Assembly: GCA_015178975.1 (NCBI GenBank)
Contig: WHVD01000006.1
Location: 744,001 to 808,000, forward strand
DNA length: 64,000 nucleotides
Direction: 5' to 3'
Source: Hysterangium stoloniferum
Lineage: Eukaryota; Basidiomycota; Agaricomycetes; Hysterangiales; Hysterangiaceae
The notes under the pieces are model-generated. The model had not been told where the DNA came from and did not search any database. It saw nothing but the letters and a program-made list of their open reading frames with translations. Each line of letters starts with the position of its first letter. The first letter of the stretch is position 1. Of this stretch, positions 21,273 through 31,456 are shown in pieces. A program made the translations under genes and the position numbers.

Positions 21273-24115
21273 GTGGACTCTGCACAGGTTGGGGGTTGTA
21301 TTGCCTCTCCATGCATTCAAGAGTTTACCCATCTCAATGCATCTGCTCTTTCACATACTGCATTTTTTGTTAAACTTATGTTTAATATGATTCTGAAATT
21401 CATTTTTTCAGCTCTTATAGATTCCAGCTCAACTCATTGTTTTTTAGATACAAAATTCATGCAAAAAAATTGGTTGTCAACTTATCTGATAAATCCCGTC
21501 GGCCTCTGCCTCTTTGATGGCACAAGTAATTCAGTTGTCACCCAAGCTTGTGATTTATCCATCTGTTTCCCATGTGGAACATCTAAATTGGTCACTTTCT
21601 ATGTGACCCAGTTAGACTCAAGTTGCTTGGTGGTCCTAGGACACAACTGGCTTACCTGCTACAATCTGTTGATTGACTGGATAGCTAACAGTATAACATT
21701 CCGGACCCCCACAGCAGCTGAGGAAACTGCGCCCATCACGGCACCCATGGCCTTCCTAGCACCTGCAGTCTCGAGGACTCCTGTGATCCCTACGGCACCT
21801 ATGGCTTCCCTGGAACCCATGGCACCTCCATCTATTTCTCTGATTAATGCTGCAGCTTTTATTAGGGCTACAAAAATGGACAGGTCCCAGGCGTTCACTA
21901 TCAACTTAAAAATTGATGAAGCAACTGGACGTTTTTCAACCCTGGTATCTGAATCTGAGCAAGCCACTGACCTAGAAGGCATCCCAGAGAGATACCATGA
22001 CTTCATGGATGTTTTTAACAAGCAAAAAGCTGACCGGCTTCCACCCCATAGAGAATACAACTTAAAAATTGATCTTGAAGATGGCGCCCAGCCACCCCTA
22101 GGTCATATTTACCCGCTCTCGTCCACGGAAGTTTCCACGATCTGCAATTTCCTGGATGAACATTTGTCCATAGGTTTTATCCAACCATCAAAGTCTCCTT
22201 TTGGAGCACCTGTTCTGTTTGTCAGAAAAAAGGATGGATCTGTTAGACTATGTGTTGATTTTAGAGGACTCAATGCTGTCACCAAAAAGGATAAGTATCC
22301 ACTTCTACTTATATCTGATCTGCTCAATGCTCCATGGAATGCCTGGATTTACACCAAAATAGATCTCAAACACACCTATCACTTGGTCTGGATCGCCACG
22401 GGCGACGAATGGAAAACCACCTTTAGAACCCACTATGGGGCCTTTGAGTGGTTGGTGATGCCCTTTGGACTCACCAATGCTCCGTCTGTTTTTCAGCATT
22501 TTATCAATGACATTTTCTCCGACATGCTCGATGTATGCATTATTGTTTACTTGGATGACATTCTTCTCTACTCCGAGGACCCTGCAGAACACAACAAACA
22601 GGTCTGTGAAGTTCTCCAGAGACTCAGACAACATGGTTTATTTGTGAATGGTAAAAAATGTACTTTTGACATGGACTCTGTGGAATACCTGGGTTTCATA
22701 ATGGGACCTGACAGACTCTGCATGGACAAAACTGAAGTGCAAGTCATCAAAGATTGGCCTGAACCCCGAAAAGTTAAAGATATACAATCCTTCCTCGGCT
22801 TTGCCCATTTTTACCGACGGTTTATCCACAGGTATTCTGACATCACGGTTCCCCTTACCCATCTTACGTGTAAGGATACTCCGTGGAATTTTAATGATAA
22901 GTGTCAAAAAGCTTTCAATCTTTTAAAAAATTCTTTTTCTTCAGCTCCTATTCTGTCACATTGGAAACCAGACTTCCCGCTCATTGTCGAAACAGACGCC
23001 TCGGACTATGCACTTGGAGCCATTCTGTCTATCCAGGACTCCGATGGAGAAGTCCACCCCATGGCTTTTCTGTCCTGGACTTTTACTGGAGCAGAGCTCA
23101 ATTATGACATTCATAATAAGGAACTCCTGGCAATCTTTTCAGCTTTCAAAGTGTGGCAACACTATTTGGAAGGCTCGGGAACTCCGATTGACGTTGTAAC
23201 AGATCACGAATACTTTTCTACTACAAAACCTTTGACCCGTTGGCAGGCCCGCTGGTCTGAATATCTATCTGCTTTCAATATGATTATCCATTTTCGACCC
23301 AGCCATCTCGGCAGCAAACCCAACACTTTAACTAGACGATGGGATATCTATACTAAAGAGGGGAGCAACGACTATGCCACAGTAAACCCGCACAACCTGA
23401 AACCTATTTCCACGAATCAACAACTTACCGCATTGGTCTGCACAACTTTCCTCATCAATCCCATTGTCCATGGAATTATCATTATGGATATTGAGAAGTT
23501 ACATCAAGATATTCTATCGGCAATTCTGCTAGACCCGATAACTAAAGCTCACCTCAACAATCCCATGGACCCTGACCAACCCCGGTGGTCTCTTGATCAG
23601 CATGGTTTCATTAGACTTGATGATCGGATCTATGTACCGGACTCCAACGGCCTCCGCCTCAGGATCCTTCAATACAAACATGATCATCCACTCTCAGGAC
23701 ATTTTGGGTACAACAAAACTCTATCATTAATAAGAAGAGAATATACTTGGCCCAGACTCCGTGGATTCATTAAGCACTATTGTAAATCTTGCACTACTTG
23801 TCCCTGCTCGAAATCTCAGCAACACAAGCCATACGGCCTTTTGAAACAACTCCCGGTACCAGAACACCTGTGGAATTCTATCTCTATGGATTTCATTGAA
23901 CACCTACTGGACTCTGAAGGCTTTTCCACCATTCCAGTCATTGTTGACAGATTCTCAAAACAAGGTATATTCATCCCTACATATGATACAAATATGTCCA
24001 TCTGTGCAGTTAGCAGAACTTTTTATTATCCACATATTTTCCAAGCATGGAGTTCCATCCCACATAACTTCTGATCGAGGATCAGAGTTCATGTCTCACT
24101 TCTTTAGATCCCTCA
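21273..24115 (+). pseudogene. Gypsy-3 pol: protease, RT, RNase H, integrase
   Basis: One open frame of 933 codons (21273-24074) covers most of pol. Approximate residues: protease 1-140 (ALIDSSSTHCFLDTKF, VVLGHNWL); RT 240-480 with [32 protein letters not shown] and the catalytic YLDD near residue 427; RNase H 570-690 (VETDASDYALGAILS, HNKELLAIFSAFK); integrase H2C2 790-850 (HDHPLSGHFGYNKTLSL, CKSCTTC); start of the DDE core near 870 (SMDFIEHL). It is the best preserved Gypsy pol in the window, but the element as a whole is broken. Confidence 0.9.
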
Positions 24116-24169
24116 GGAAATCCTTGGACATGAAATTGCATTTCACGTCCGGACATCACCGCCCCCTCC

Positions 24170-24400
24170 AGTCATTATTGACAGAGAACCTGAGTTTGAA
24201 ATCTCACAAATTTTAGATTCAAAAATTGACAAGTGTCAACGCACTTGTAAACTGCTTTACTTGGTCAAGTGGGTGGGTTACAAGGGCACCAATGAAGAAA
24301 CTTCATGGATTTTGGCCATGGAACTTGGTAATGCCACAGAAATCATTACTGACTTTCACACAGCTTACCCACTCAAACCTGGCCCACTATTGTCTCTCTT
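24170..24400 (+). pseudogene. Gypsy-3 chromodomain remnant
   Basis: LVKWVGYKGTNEETSWILA near 24260-24320 is a chromodomain core and matches those at 3540 and 16345. The integrase tail that normally precedes it is poorly represented. It is a fossil. Confidence 0.8.
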
Positions 24401-24599
24401 ACCACACTCCACGGACCCCATATTATGTTTGGACTCATTTTCATTATTCCCTGTCGCCCTATGTCTCTCTTTGCTTTTACAGGTTTTGACATGTTTTTCA
24501 AGTCCTTAAGCAGATTCTCTGTGGACTTTGATTCTTATGTTTTTTCACACTTTACTTTTATATGTTCAAAAATTATTATCAAGTTTTATTTTTTTATGT

Positions 24600-25602
24600 T
24601 CAATCTACATTTATGGGGCTATCTTTTTTCCCCACCTCAGCCATCTCCTCGGGTAGCTCCGCTATCTCCATGGGCACCCTGTCCTCATCCAACCTGGCAT
24701 TCTCGGAACTCCCAGCCTCCGCATCTTCATAAACAAAACCAGCATACTCCACTAGGAACTTGTAATGTTCTGAGTGGAGTGCATGGAGATCAGTGGCCAT
24801 CACCACATGCACCTTGTTGCTCTTCCAGAGCAACTCATTCTGGGCTTCAATGCCCTTGGTGATCCATCCCAAAACCTCTTCCAAACTGGAGTTCCCATCC
24901 GACCCGCTAATATCCCTTGCTCTGGACCCCGTGGCCTGCTCATGAACCAATGAGCACCTCACCTTGAGGTGTGCACACTGGTAACAGCCCGGACCCCACC
25001 TGGACTTCTGATTACACTCCATGTTCTGGTAATTGCAACCGGAACACTGCGGGTCATTCCGCGTAGGAAGATGGACTGGTGCCACTTTCCTTGCTTTCTG
25101 TTGATATGGTCAGTTTCCCATGGATCTCCCACAGACCTGAGACTTACTTTGTTGGGGCTCTCCAGCTCCCCCTCAGACTCTGTTTCAACTTCTGTCGCCT
25201 TGTGCTGAAAATGCCAAGTCAAAGAAAAAAACAACAAGTGAAATTATTGGGACTTAACTTGCCCACGACTACCATGGCCCTCTCCACAACCACCCGTGCT
25301 TTCTTTGCAGCAACCTGTGCAGCCTCTTCCTCATCCCTCTTCCTCTTCTCCTCTGCCACTTTCTCTGCAGCCAAGGCTGCCTGGTACTCCCTATCCAGGG
25401 CCTCCTTGACCTCCCTGGCTTCTTTTTCAGCCTCCTCCCATTGTTGATGTTGCTCCTCCTGCTGTGCCAAAATTTGGGCAGCGGTGAGTGGCCCCCGATA
25501 GATGTTGCCCATGGAGGGCCTGGCAGTCAGCATTGGCTTGCACGGCGTTGGTTTTAGACCCATTTTTCGATGATGGGGGAAGTAAAGAAGAAGAAATTTC
25601 AT
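24600..25602 (-). pseudogene. Antisense block of Gypsy-3: coiled coil plus Zn2Cys6-like cysteine pattern
   Basis: On the minus strand a frame opens at ATG 25602 and encodes a long charged helix-forming stretch (for example EEAEKEAREVKEALDREYQ and AEEKRKRDEEEAAQVAAKKA), a likely coiled coil. Further downstream (about 24960-25060) lies C-x2-C-x6-C-x9-C-x2-C-x6-C, the spacing of a fungal Zn2Cys6 cluster. An acidic tail follows. GTAAGT and CAG signals at about 25147 and 25098, and GTTAAG with a TTTTCAG further up, suggest spliceosomal introns between blocks. It lies between the chromodomain and the 3' LTR, opposite to the element's own genes. The role is unknown; additional antisense ORFs at this place are known from some plant Gypsy elements. 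It is treated as part of a fossil. Confidence 0.65.
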
Positions 25603-25771
25603 TTTTTCAAATTTTTATATAGGCTCGTCGCATCTGAACCTTACCTTCCAGATTACCTGACTCTTTGACACATACGTGTAACCGACATAACTTTTGACAC
25701 ATGCGCATAGCCGACAAGAACCTTATTGAGGTCTAGAGCCTCTTTGGGACTTCAGCATAAAGGGAGGGTAC

Positions 25772-27225
25772 TGTTATGACCGGAATTCCTGCCAGACTCT
25801 GGGCACTAACTTATACACACCCGCACCCTATACGCACCCATTATCAGTTCACCGGAATTCCCACCGGACTCCGTACGTCAGACTTGTCTACGTTCGACTT
25901 CATTACATTGTGTTTCAGTCACTGGAATACCCACCAGACTCCATCCCTGTCTATGTCTGACCTTGTCCCATGCATCAGTCACTGGACCACACTCAGAAAA
26001 CCCATCATCCCTCTAACAGAGCCCCATTCCCATTTTAGTCAAATGACCTGTCACGATTTGGACTCCGCTCCCACTCCATTTCCCGTTATGGTTTATGATT
26101 TGTCACAATTTGGACTCTGCTCCATTCCGTCCTGTTCCTAACACCAAATTTGGTGTTTTGCTATTCTCGTTTTATGTTTTGCTAGTTTCATTTCATCGTT
26201 ACTGGATTTGGTATGTTATTCATTTCATGGTCTATATAGTCTGGCAGATGTTGTACATACAATCCAGTCAGAAAATCGGCTTAGATTCCCCCCAGTAATC
26301 TAATACATTTTCCACTCTAAACCCCTACTTGAATCACACCACTCACGCTAGTCAGAGCCCACGGGCTCTGGAACATCTATCTCTCTTATCTATCTTGACT
26401 CACAACCTCTCGACCCATGACCTCTGACCTATGACCCCTTGACCCATGAACCCTGCCTGGACTCCCCGGGATTCCCGTCCGCCTGTCTGAAATTGGACAA
26501 CACGATCTCATGAGGACGCAGCCTATAAGCTGAAGCCAAGTCCTACCGGATATTCCGCGGGTTTTTCTGGTGTGAGAGGTACGGTGAAATACACTCAGGA
26601 AATATAGTCGGATGAGCTCTTACTATATTCCCTTTATTATTTCTGTTTTCTCTCTATTTTATTATACATCTATAATTAGTTCGACGACCTATGTATGCGG
26701 TACATCGACTCTTGTGGGCGCATACTTATGTATTCTAGCGCCCATAGTTAAAACTCAGACACTTTTACACCACAACCACGACTTACCCAGACACCTGTTA
26801 GTGTCCTGTAAGTTGTGATTGGTGTATTGTCTCGATTGTCACAGATGGGCTTTAGCTATTTACTCAATCAGAGTTTCGAACTGTACTAGTTGAAACTCAA
26901 TCCTTACCTCAACCCACGCGGACTACATCCACGCTACTCTATTATTCGACTCTCTAGTTACTCTACTTGACACTCAAGCAGTCACTCAGAATCGCACTTA
27001 ACAGTCAATTCTACTTATTCGTACTAGCTCTCTACCTTACTCTAGATAGCTACTTCTCTCTACCGTATTGAACTAAGTAGTCAATATGCATCCAGTCTGT
27101 ATTAGACTTAGACAGTCAATACATCTTAGTGTCGTACCTAAACGGTCGATATTCTTCGTATATAGAATGGTTAGAACTTCCACCACTCTTCACATCCGGA
27201 AACCCGTCATGTATGTACCCTAACA
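25772..27225 (+). repeat. 3' LTR of Gypsy-3, family C (825 bp plus an insertion)
   Basis: Starts TGTTATGACCGGAATTCC after the purine tract and ends GTATGTACCCTAACA at the CCTAC duplication. A solo LTR of family A interrupts it at 26571-27194. The shared LTR module lies near 26517-26550. Confidence 0.92.
26571..27194 (+). mobile_element. Solo LTR, family A (624 bp)
   Basis: Starts TGTGAGAGGTACGG and ends CACTCTTCACA. Duplication TCTGG / TCCGG (26566-26570 and 27195-27199), differing at one base. It has the long-form interior seen at 7651-8280. Confidence 0.9.
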
Positions 27226-27240
27226 CCTACAGGGTCTACT

Positions 27241-27995
27241 TGTTATGACCATGTCACAACCGTGTTGTAACCTGACAGTCCCTGAGGATATTACTGCCGA
27301 CTGACATTCTAGTTATTGATCAAGTCATCATATCGGAAACCATCGGTTGTCCAACACTGATGTATACCTTCACAGCAATCAAACCCCATTTACACCCCTG
27401 TCAATTATACTTGTACTATCTGGATACACTTTGATATGTCCCCTTTTTACTTATGTTGATCTGCTCTACTCTATGTTTCACCTATGCAGTATATACCTGT
27501 AACCCTTGGACTATTTCTTTTTCTTGTAATTCCACTCTTGGTTAATCATTGCCTCTGAACTTATCATAACCTTCCAGTTCCTAGTCAAGCTTATTTGTCA
27601 ATAGTATTTTCCACTCTCCCTTTAGTTAGTATTTTCTAGACACCAATAACTCATATATAAATCTGCTGTAGTTGTAGTTACTAGGCAATCATAATATCGA
27701 CTCAGGACACCCACATCCATCTCTTATAAGCCTTACTCTAAGTATCCCACCCCTGCCTCTGTGTGCGCTTGCCCCACTTTGGCCTCTGACCCCTCAGCCC
27801 AACACTCAACTTATCCTTTGGTTCCGATTGGTAACTCACCGTGAGGAATTTAATAGGATTAGTCTTCGCCCACCCAAAATTTAAGGACACCCGACAGTAA
27901 CTTGTGAAAGTGCAGCACATACATAAGCTGAAGCCAAGTCCTTCCAATCGGTCCCCATTGGCCTACCGACATTAGTCAGTTTTCTGTTCTTAACA
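27241..27995 (+). mobile_element. Solo LTR, family D (755 bp)
   Basis: Starts TGTTATGACCATGTCAC and ends CTGTTCTTAACA. Perfect duplication CTACT (27236-27240 and 27996-28000). It carries the shared module near 27911-27943. A second copy is at 58098-60536. Confidence 0.9.
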
Positions 27996-28135
27996 CTACT
28001 GTGATACTAACTTATCAGGATCTTAATGTAATCTTAAGGATCTTACAAGGATATTCTCAGTATTTATTTATGCTCAAACACTTAAGATATTATGTGAATA
28101 TGCTTTACTGATTCACAATAAATGAGCAATGGAAC

Positions 28136-28577
28136 AGGGATTATTTGCAATGTAATAAACAGTCAAATTACTCAACTAGAGGTGACTGAAGTCTTAGACT
28201 ACAAATAACAATGTAGAGGGATTATTTGTAATGTAATAAACAGTCAAATTACTCAACTAGAGGTGACTGAAGTCTTAGACTACAAATAATAATGTAAAGA
28301 AAACTAATAATCAGCACTCAATTAAGAGGTGATTATAGTATAAGATTATTTATATATTATTGGTTGATAGCCAACAACTCTAACCGAGGTGGAAATAATA
28401 TATAAAAGCCAACTATTCAACTAAGAAGTGGCAAGGGGGAACAAAAGTCAACAACTCAGATTGAGGTGACAAGGGATCTGATTGGGCCAACAACTCTGAT
28501 AGAGGTGGCAAGGGTTTCCAACAGCTCTGATAGAGGTGGAATTAGATGTCCAACTGCCCAGATTGGGGTGGAGTAGT
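28136..28577 (+). repeat. Degenerate array of a roughly 28-nt motif
   Basis: Nine variants of CCAACAACTCTGATAGAGGT followed by GG start near 28164, 28245, 28311, 28371, 28409, 28448, 28487, 28518 and 28550. Spacing falls from 81 to about 31-39 bp. The first two lie in an 81-bp tandem duplication (28136-28216 and 28217-28297). No coding frame explains the array. Confidence 0.75.
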
Positions 28578-28952
28578 CTGCTTGCTGCAGTGACACACAG
28601 ATAGTGATAATTGGTTGATAATAAGTTGATAAGATGTTCTTTTCAAGGCTGGAGCTGAGCTCCTTATATACATTTTAGTCTGAGACATTTTAGAAGATTC
28701 TAGAAGATTTAATGATGTCATTTAGAATTTTCTAGAATTTTCTAGAGTATTACAGAAGATTCTATTGGGTATAACAAGTATTGCAGAAGTAAGTGCTTGT
28801 ATAAAAAAGGTGAGACAAAATGTCTCGAGAAGATGCAATGAGTTATGATGTTCAATCTCCTCTCAAATGTACTATTATATACATGTAGTATAGTTAGTGA
28901 ATCTCTCGACAAACGTTTAACCACTGAGAGTAAGTGATATGTCTATTGCCTT
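28578..28952. other. AT-rich spacer, no gene
   Basis: Contains short repeated TTCTAGAA words near 28690-28760 but no coding frame and no boundary that I can assign to a known element. Confidence 0.5.
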
Positions 28953-29447
28953 TGTCACGAATCGAATTTTACTCAATAAAGTCGAATAAACAATCGAAGA
29001 ATATTCAACAATATCAAATAAAGATGCCTCATTCGACAAAGTATTAATTTGTCCTGTTGATAAAGCATGAGGCAAAGATAGGACACAGAGGCTCACAAAT
29101 AATTAAGTTGAAGAAAGGCTTGGAAAAAGCTCAACGATTATATAATACAGTAAATATATAATATAATACAGGTTTTCTGACTGACTTCCTTCATTCCTAT
29201 CATTGCCCTTATATGTATACTATATATCATTTACCTATGATGATAATATGATATCAAAGTGAAATCATCAATGACATCAACCTAAGACAAGTTGAAGATA
29301 TTCGAGATTGTCGAAGATATTGTCGAAGAATAGTCGAATTGGAAGTCGAGTTGGAAGTTGAGTCGGAATGTCGAAGGAATGTTGAAGAAATGTCGAAGAA
29401 ATATTAAATTGAATATTATTGAAATTTGAGCTTGTACATTTGTGACA
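28953..29447 (-). mobile_element. Solo LTR, family E (495 bp)
   Basis: Plus-strand ends TGTCACGAATCG and ACATTTGTGACA. Perfect duplication GCCTT (28948-28952 and 29448-29452). Reverse orientation relative to the copy at 14351. Confidence 0.9.
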
Positions 29448-29770
29448 GCCTTATCACAAAGCAAAACTTATCATATGTATTTAGTACTTAAACGTCTTTA
29501 GATTCTAACTACTTCTAAGACATTATATGTAGAATGTTCTTGGCATAATAGAACATTCTACAATATTCTATCTACTTGTATATATTATTAACTATTTTAC
29601 CTGGAAACTGCTGGAATATTCCAGGAGTTTCTGCTCCTTTTCATTGTAGCATATATGATGACATAATGCTCTCGCACTTGTGCATGTGAGACACCCTTCG
29701 CACCTGTGCACATATGACACCCTTCACACCTTGTGACTGTCACACACCTTTTGTGACTATTGTGCACCTT
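29448..29770. other. Spacer leading into the minisatellite
   Basis: AT-rich at first. From about 29670 it holds degenerate units of the following array (GTGAGACACCC, CATATGACACCC, GTGACTGTCACACACC). No gene. Confidence 0.6.
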
Positions 29771-30463
29771 TGTGACTGTCATGTGCCCTTGTGACTGTCA
29801 TGTGCCCTTGTGACTGTCATGTGCCCTTGTGACTGTCATGTGCCCTTGTGACTGTCATGTGCCCTTGTGACTGTCATGTGCCCTTGTGACTGTCATGTGC
29901 CCTTGTGACTGTCATGTGCCCTTGTGACTGTCATGTGCCCTTGTGACTGTCATGTGCCCTTGTGACTGTCATGTGCCCTTGTGACTGTCATGTGCCCTTG
30001 TGACTGTCATGTGCCCTTGTGACTGTCATGTGCCCTTGTGACTGTCATGTGCCCTTGTGACTGTCATGTGCCCTTGTGACTGTCATGTGCCCTTGTGACT
30101 GTCATGTGCCCTTGTGACTGTCATGTGCCCTTGTGACTGTCATGTGCCCTTGTGACTGTCATGTGCCCTTGTGACTGTCATGTGCCCTTGTGACTGTCAT
30201 GTGCCCTTGTGACTGTCATGTGCCCTTGTGACTGTCATGTGCCCTTGTGACTGTCATGTGCCCTTGTGACTGTCATGTGCCCTTGTGACTGTCATGTGCC
30301 CTTGTGACTGTCATGTGCCCTTGTGACTGTCATGTGCCCTTGTGACTGTCATGTGCCCTTGTGACTGTCATGTGCCCTTGTGACTGTCATGTGCCCTTGT
30401 GACTGTCATGTGCCCTTGTGACTGTCATGTGCCCTTGTGACTGTCATGTGCCCTTGTGACTGT
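29771..30463 (+). repeat. 19-bp minisatellite, about 36 copies
   Basis: The unit TTGTGACTGTCATGTGCCC repeats with period 19. The core looks uniform over nearly 700 bp, while the first and last units are degenerate. The unit is not a multiple of three and contains TGA in one frame, so a protein repeat is unlikely. Copy number in an assembly may be unreliable. Confidence 0.95.
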
Positions 30464-30607
30464 TGCGCACACCTTTGTGACGATTTTCCCTTGTGTTGTG
30501 TAATAAGCACCAGGTGACCAGTATAAATGACATATTAATCAAAAAAGAATAAAAGATAGAAATTCTGTAGCTCGCTCAATTTATAAGATAAAAATACATA
30601 CATAACA

Positions 30608-30901
30608 GCTGCACCTCTACACAAATTCGTGGAAACTAATATAAGTTTTCTTGTTATTATACTACAAACTAAGACCACAATAAAACAGAAACGGAAATAT
30701 TCTGAAATGGGAATACAATAAGATGGACGAAGGAAACATTATTCCAAAATGGGAATATAATAACAAACAAGTGAATACTTGTCAACAGACAAGTTACCAA
30801 ATGCAGAACAAGGGAAGACTACAGAAAATGCAGGAACTATGATGTTCCATAGTTAGAAGTTGGGGGTCGGATATTGAAGTATCTGGGAATGGGTCATAAC
30901 A
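30608..30901 (-). repeat. Fragment of a family B LTR
   Basis: The sequence from GCACCTCTAC to GGGTCATAACA aligns with the reverse of the B LTRs at 36481 and 61150 but lacks part of the left side. No duplication can be assigned. Confidence 0.7.
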
Positions 30902-31456
30902 GTACCAGCTTCCAACACTCCAACCTGTCACAATAACATTTTTGCAGCTTTGGTTGTGGGCTTAAGCTGAGGCTACATGGCAGTGATGGGAAGAGTTCTC
31001 TACAATCTTTTTACACCCCTAGGCCTCCTTGGGAATTCAGCCTTAATGTAGGGGTACTATTAAAACCATGTCCAGATTCCACCTGGGATCTAACTGATAG
31101 AATAAGCATATCGAGAAAAGTGTGTTAAGCAGTATGTGAAAGATAAAAATAAATCTATATTGTTTGACCTAGTGAGCTCATAGGCAAATGGATGGTGTAC
31201 ATACATAAAATCTAAGCTATTTATATTTGTTTTGAGAACAATAGCAATGTGGTAACAAAAAGGCAGAAACTTCTAGCATTCCACAAAAGGTGAACAAAGG
31301 TCAAAGTCTGATTACATAAGCAAATGGAATGTGTAATCAGCTTGTCAAATTCCAACACTAACTTTCACCTGAATTCCTGTTGATTCTTGCCACCTCTCTG
31401 AGTCAATGTCTGCACCTGCACAAGAACCCACAGCTTTGCCAAAAATACATTCACTC

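Larger units (their letters stand above)
18241..27225 (+). mobile_element. Gypsy-3: Ty3/Gypsy chromodomain element with both LTRs
   Basis: Bounded by the perfect duplication CCTAC (18236-18240 and 27226-27230). It consists of a 5' LTR (18241-19895), gag, a long pol frame, a chromodomain, an antisense block, a purine tract (AAAGGGAGGG near 25760) and a 3' LTR (25772-27225). Each LTR carries a later solo-LTR insertion; without them both are about 825 bp. By eye the two LTRs differ at roughly one position in twelve to twenty, mostly C/T and G/A changes, which makes it middle-aged. It has a handful of breaks and looks inactive. Confidence 0.92.

Noticed and set aside
20288-21316. 342-codon minus-strand frame across Gypsy-3 gag
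   Set aside because: It is the mirror of the gag coding strand. The same shadow appears over Gypsy-2 gag (11069-11572), and the plus strand has the zinc knuckle and capsid motifs.
24600-25602. Independent host Zn2Cys6 transcription factor gene
   Set aside because: The block sits at a constant place inside several Gypsy elements, between the chromodomain and the LTR, so it belongs to the element.
29771-30463. CRISPR array
   Set aside because: The repeats are contiguous 19-bp units without unique spacers, in a eukaryotic genome. It is a minisatellite.
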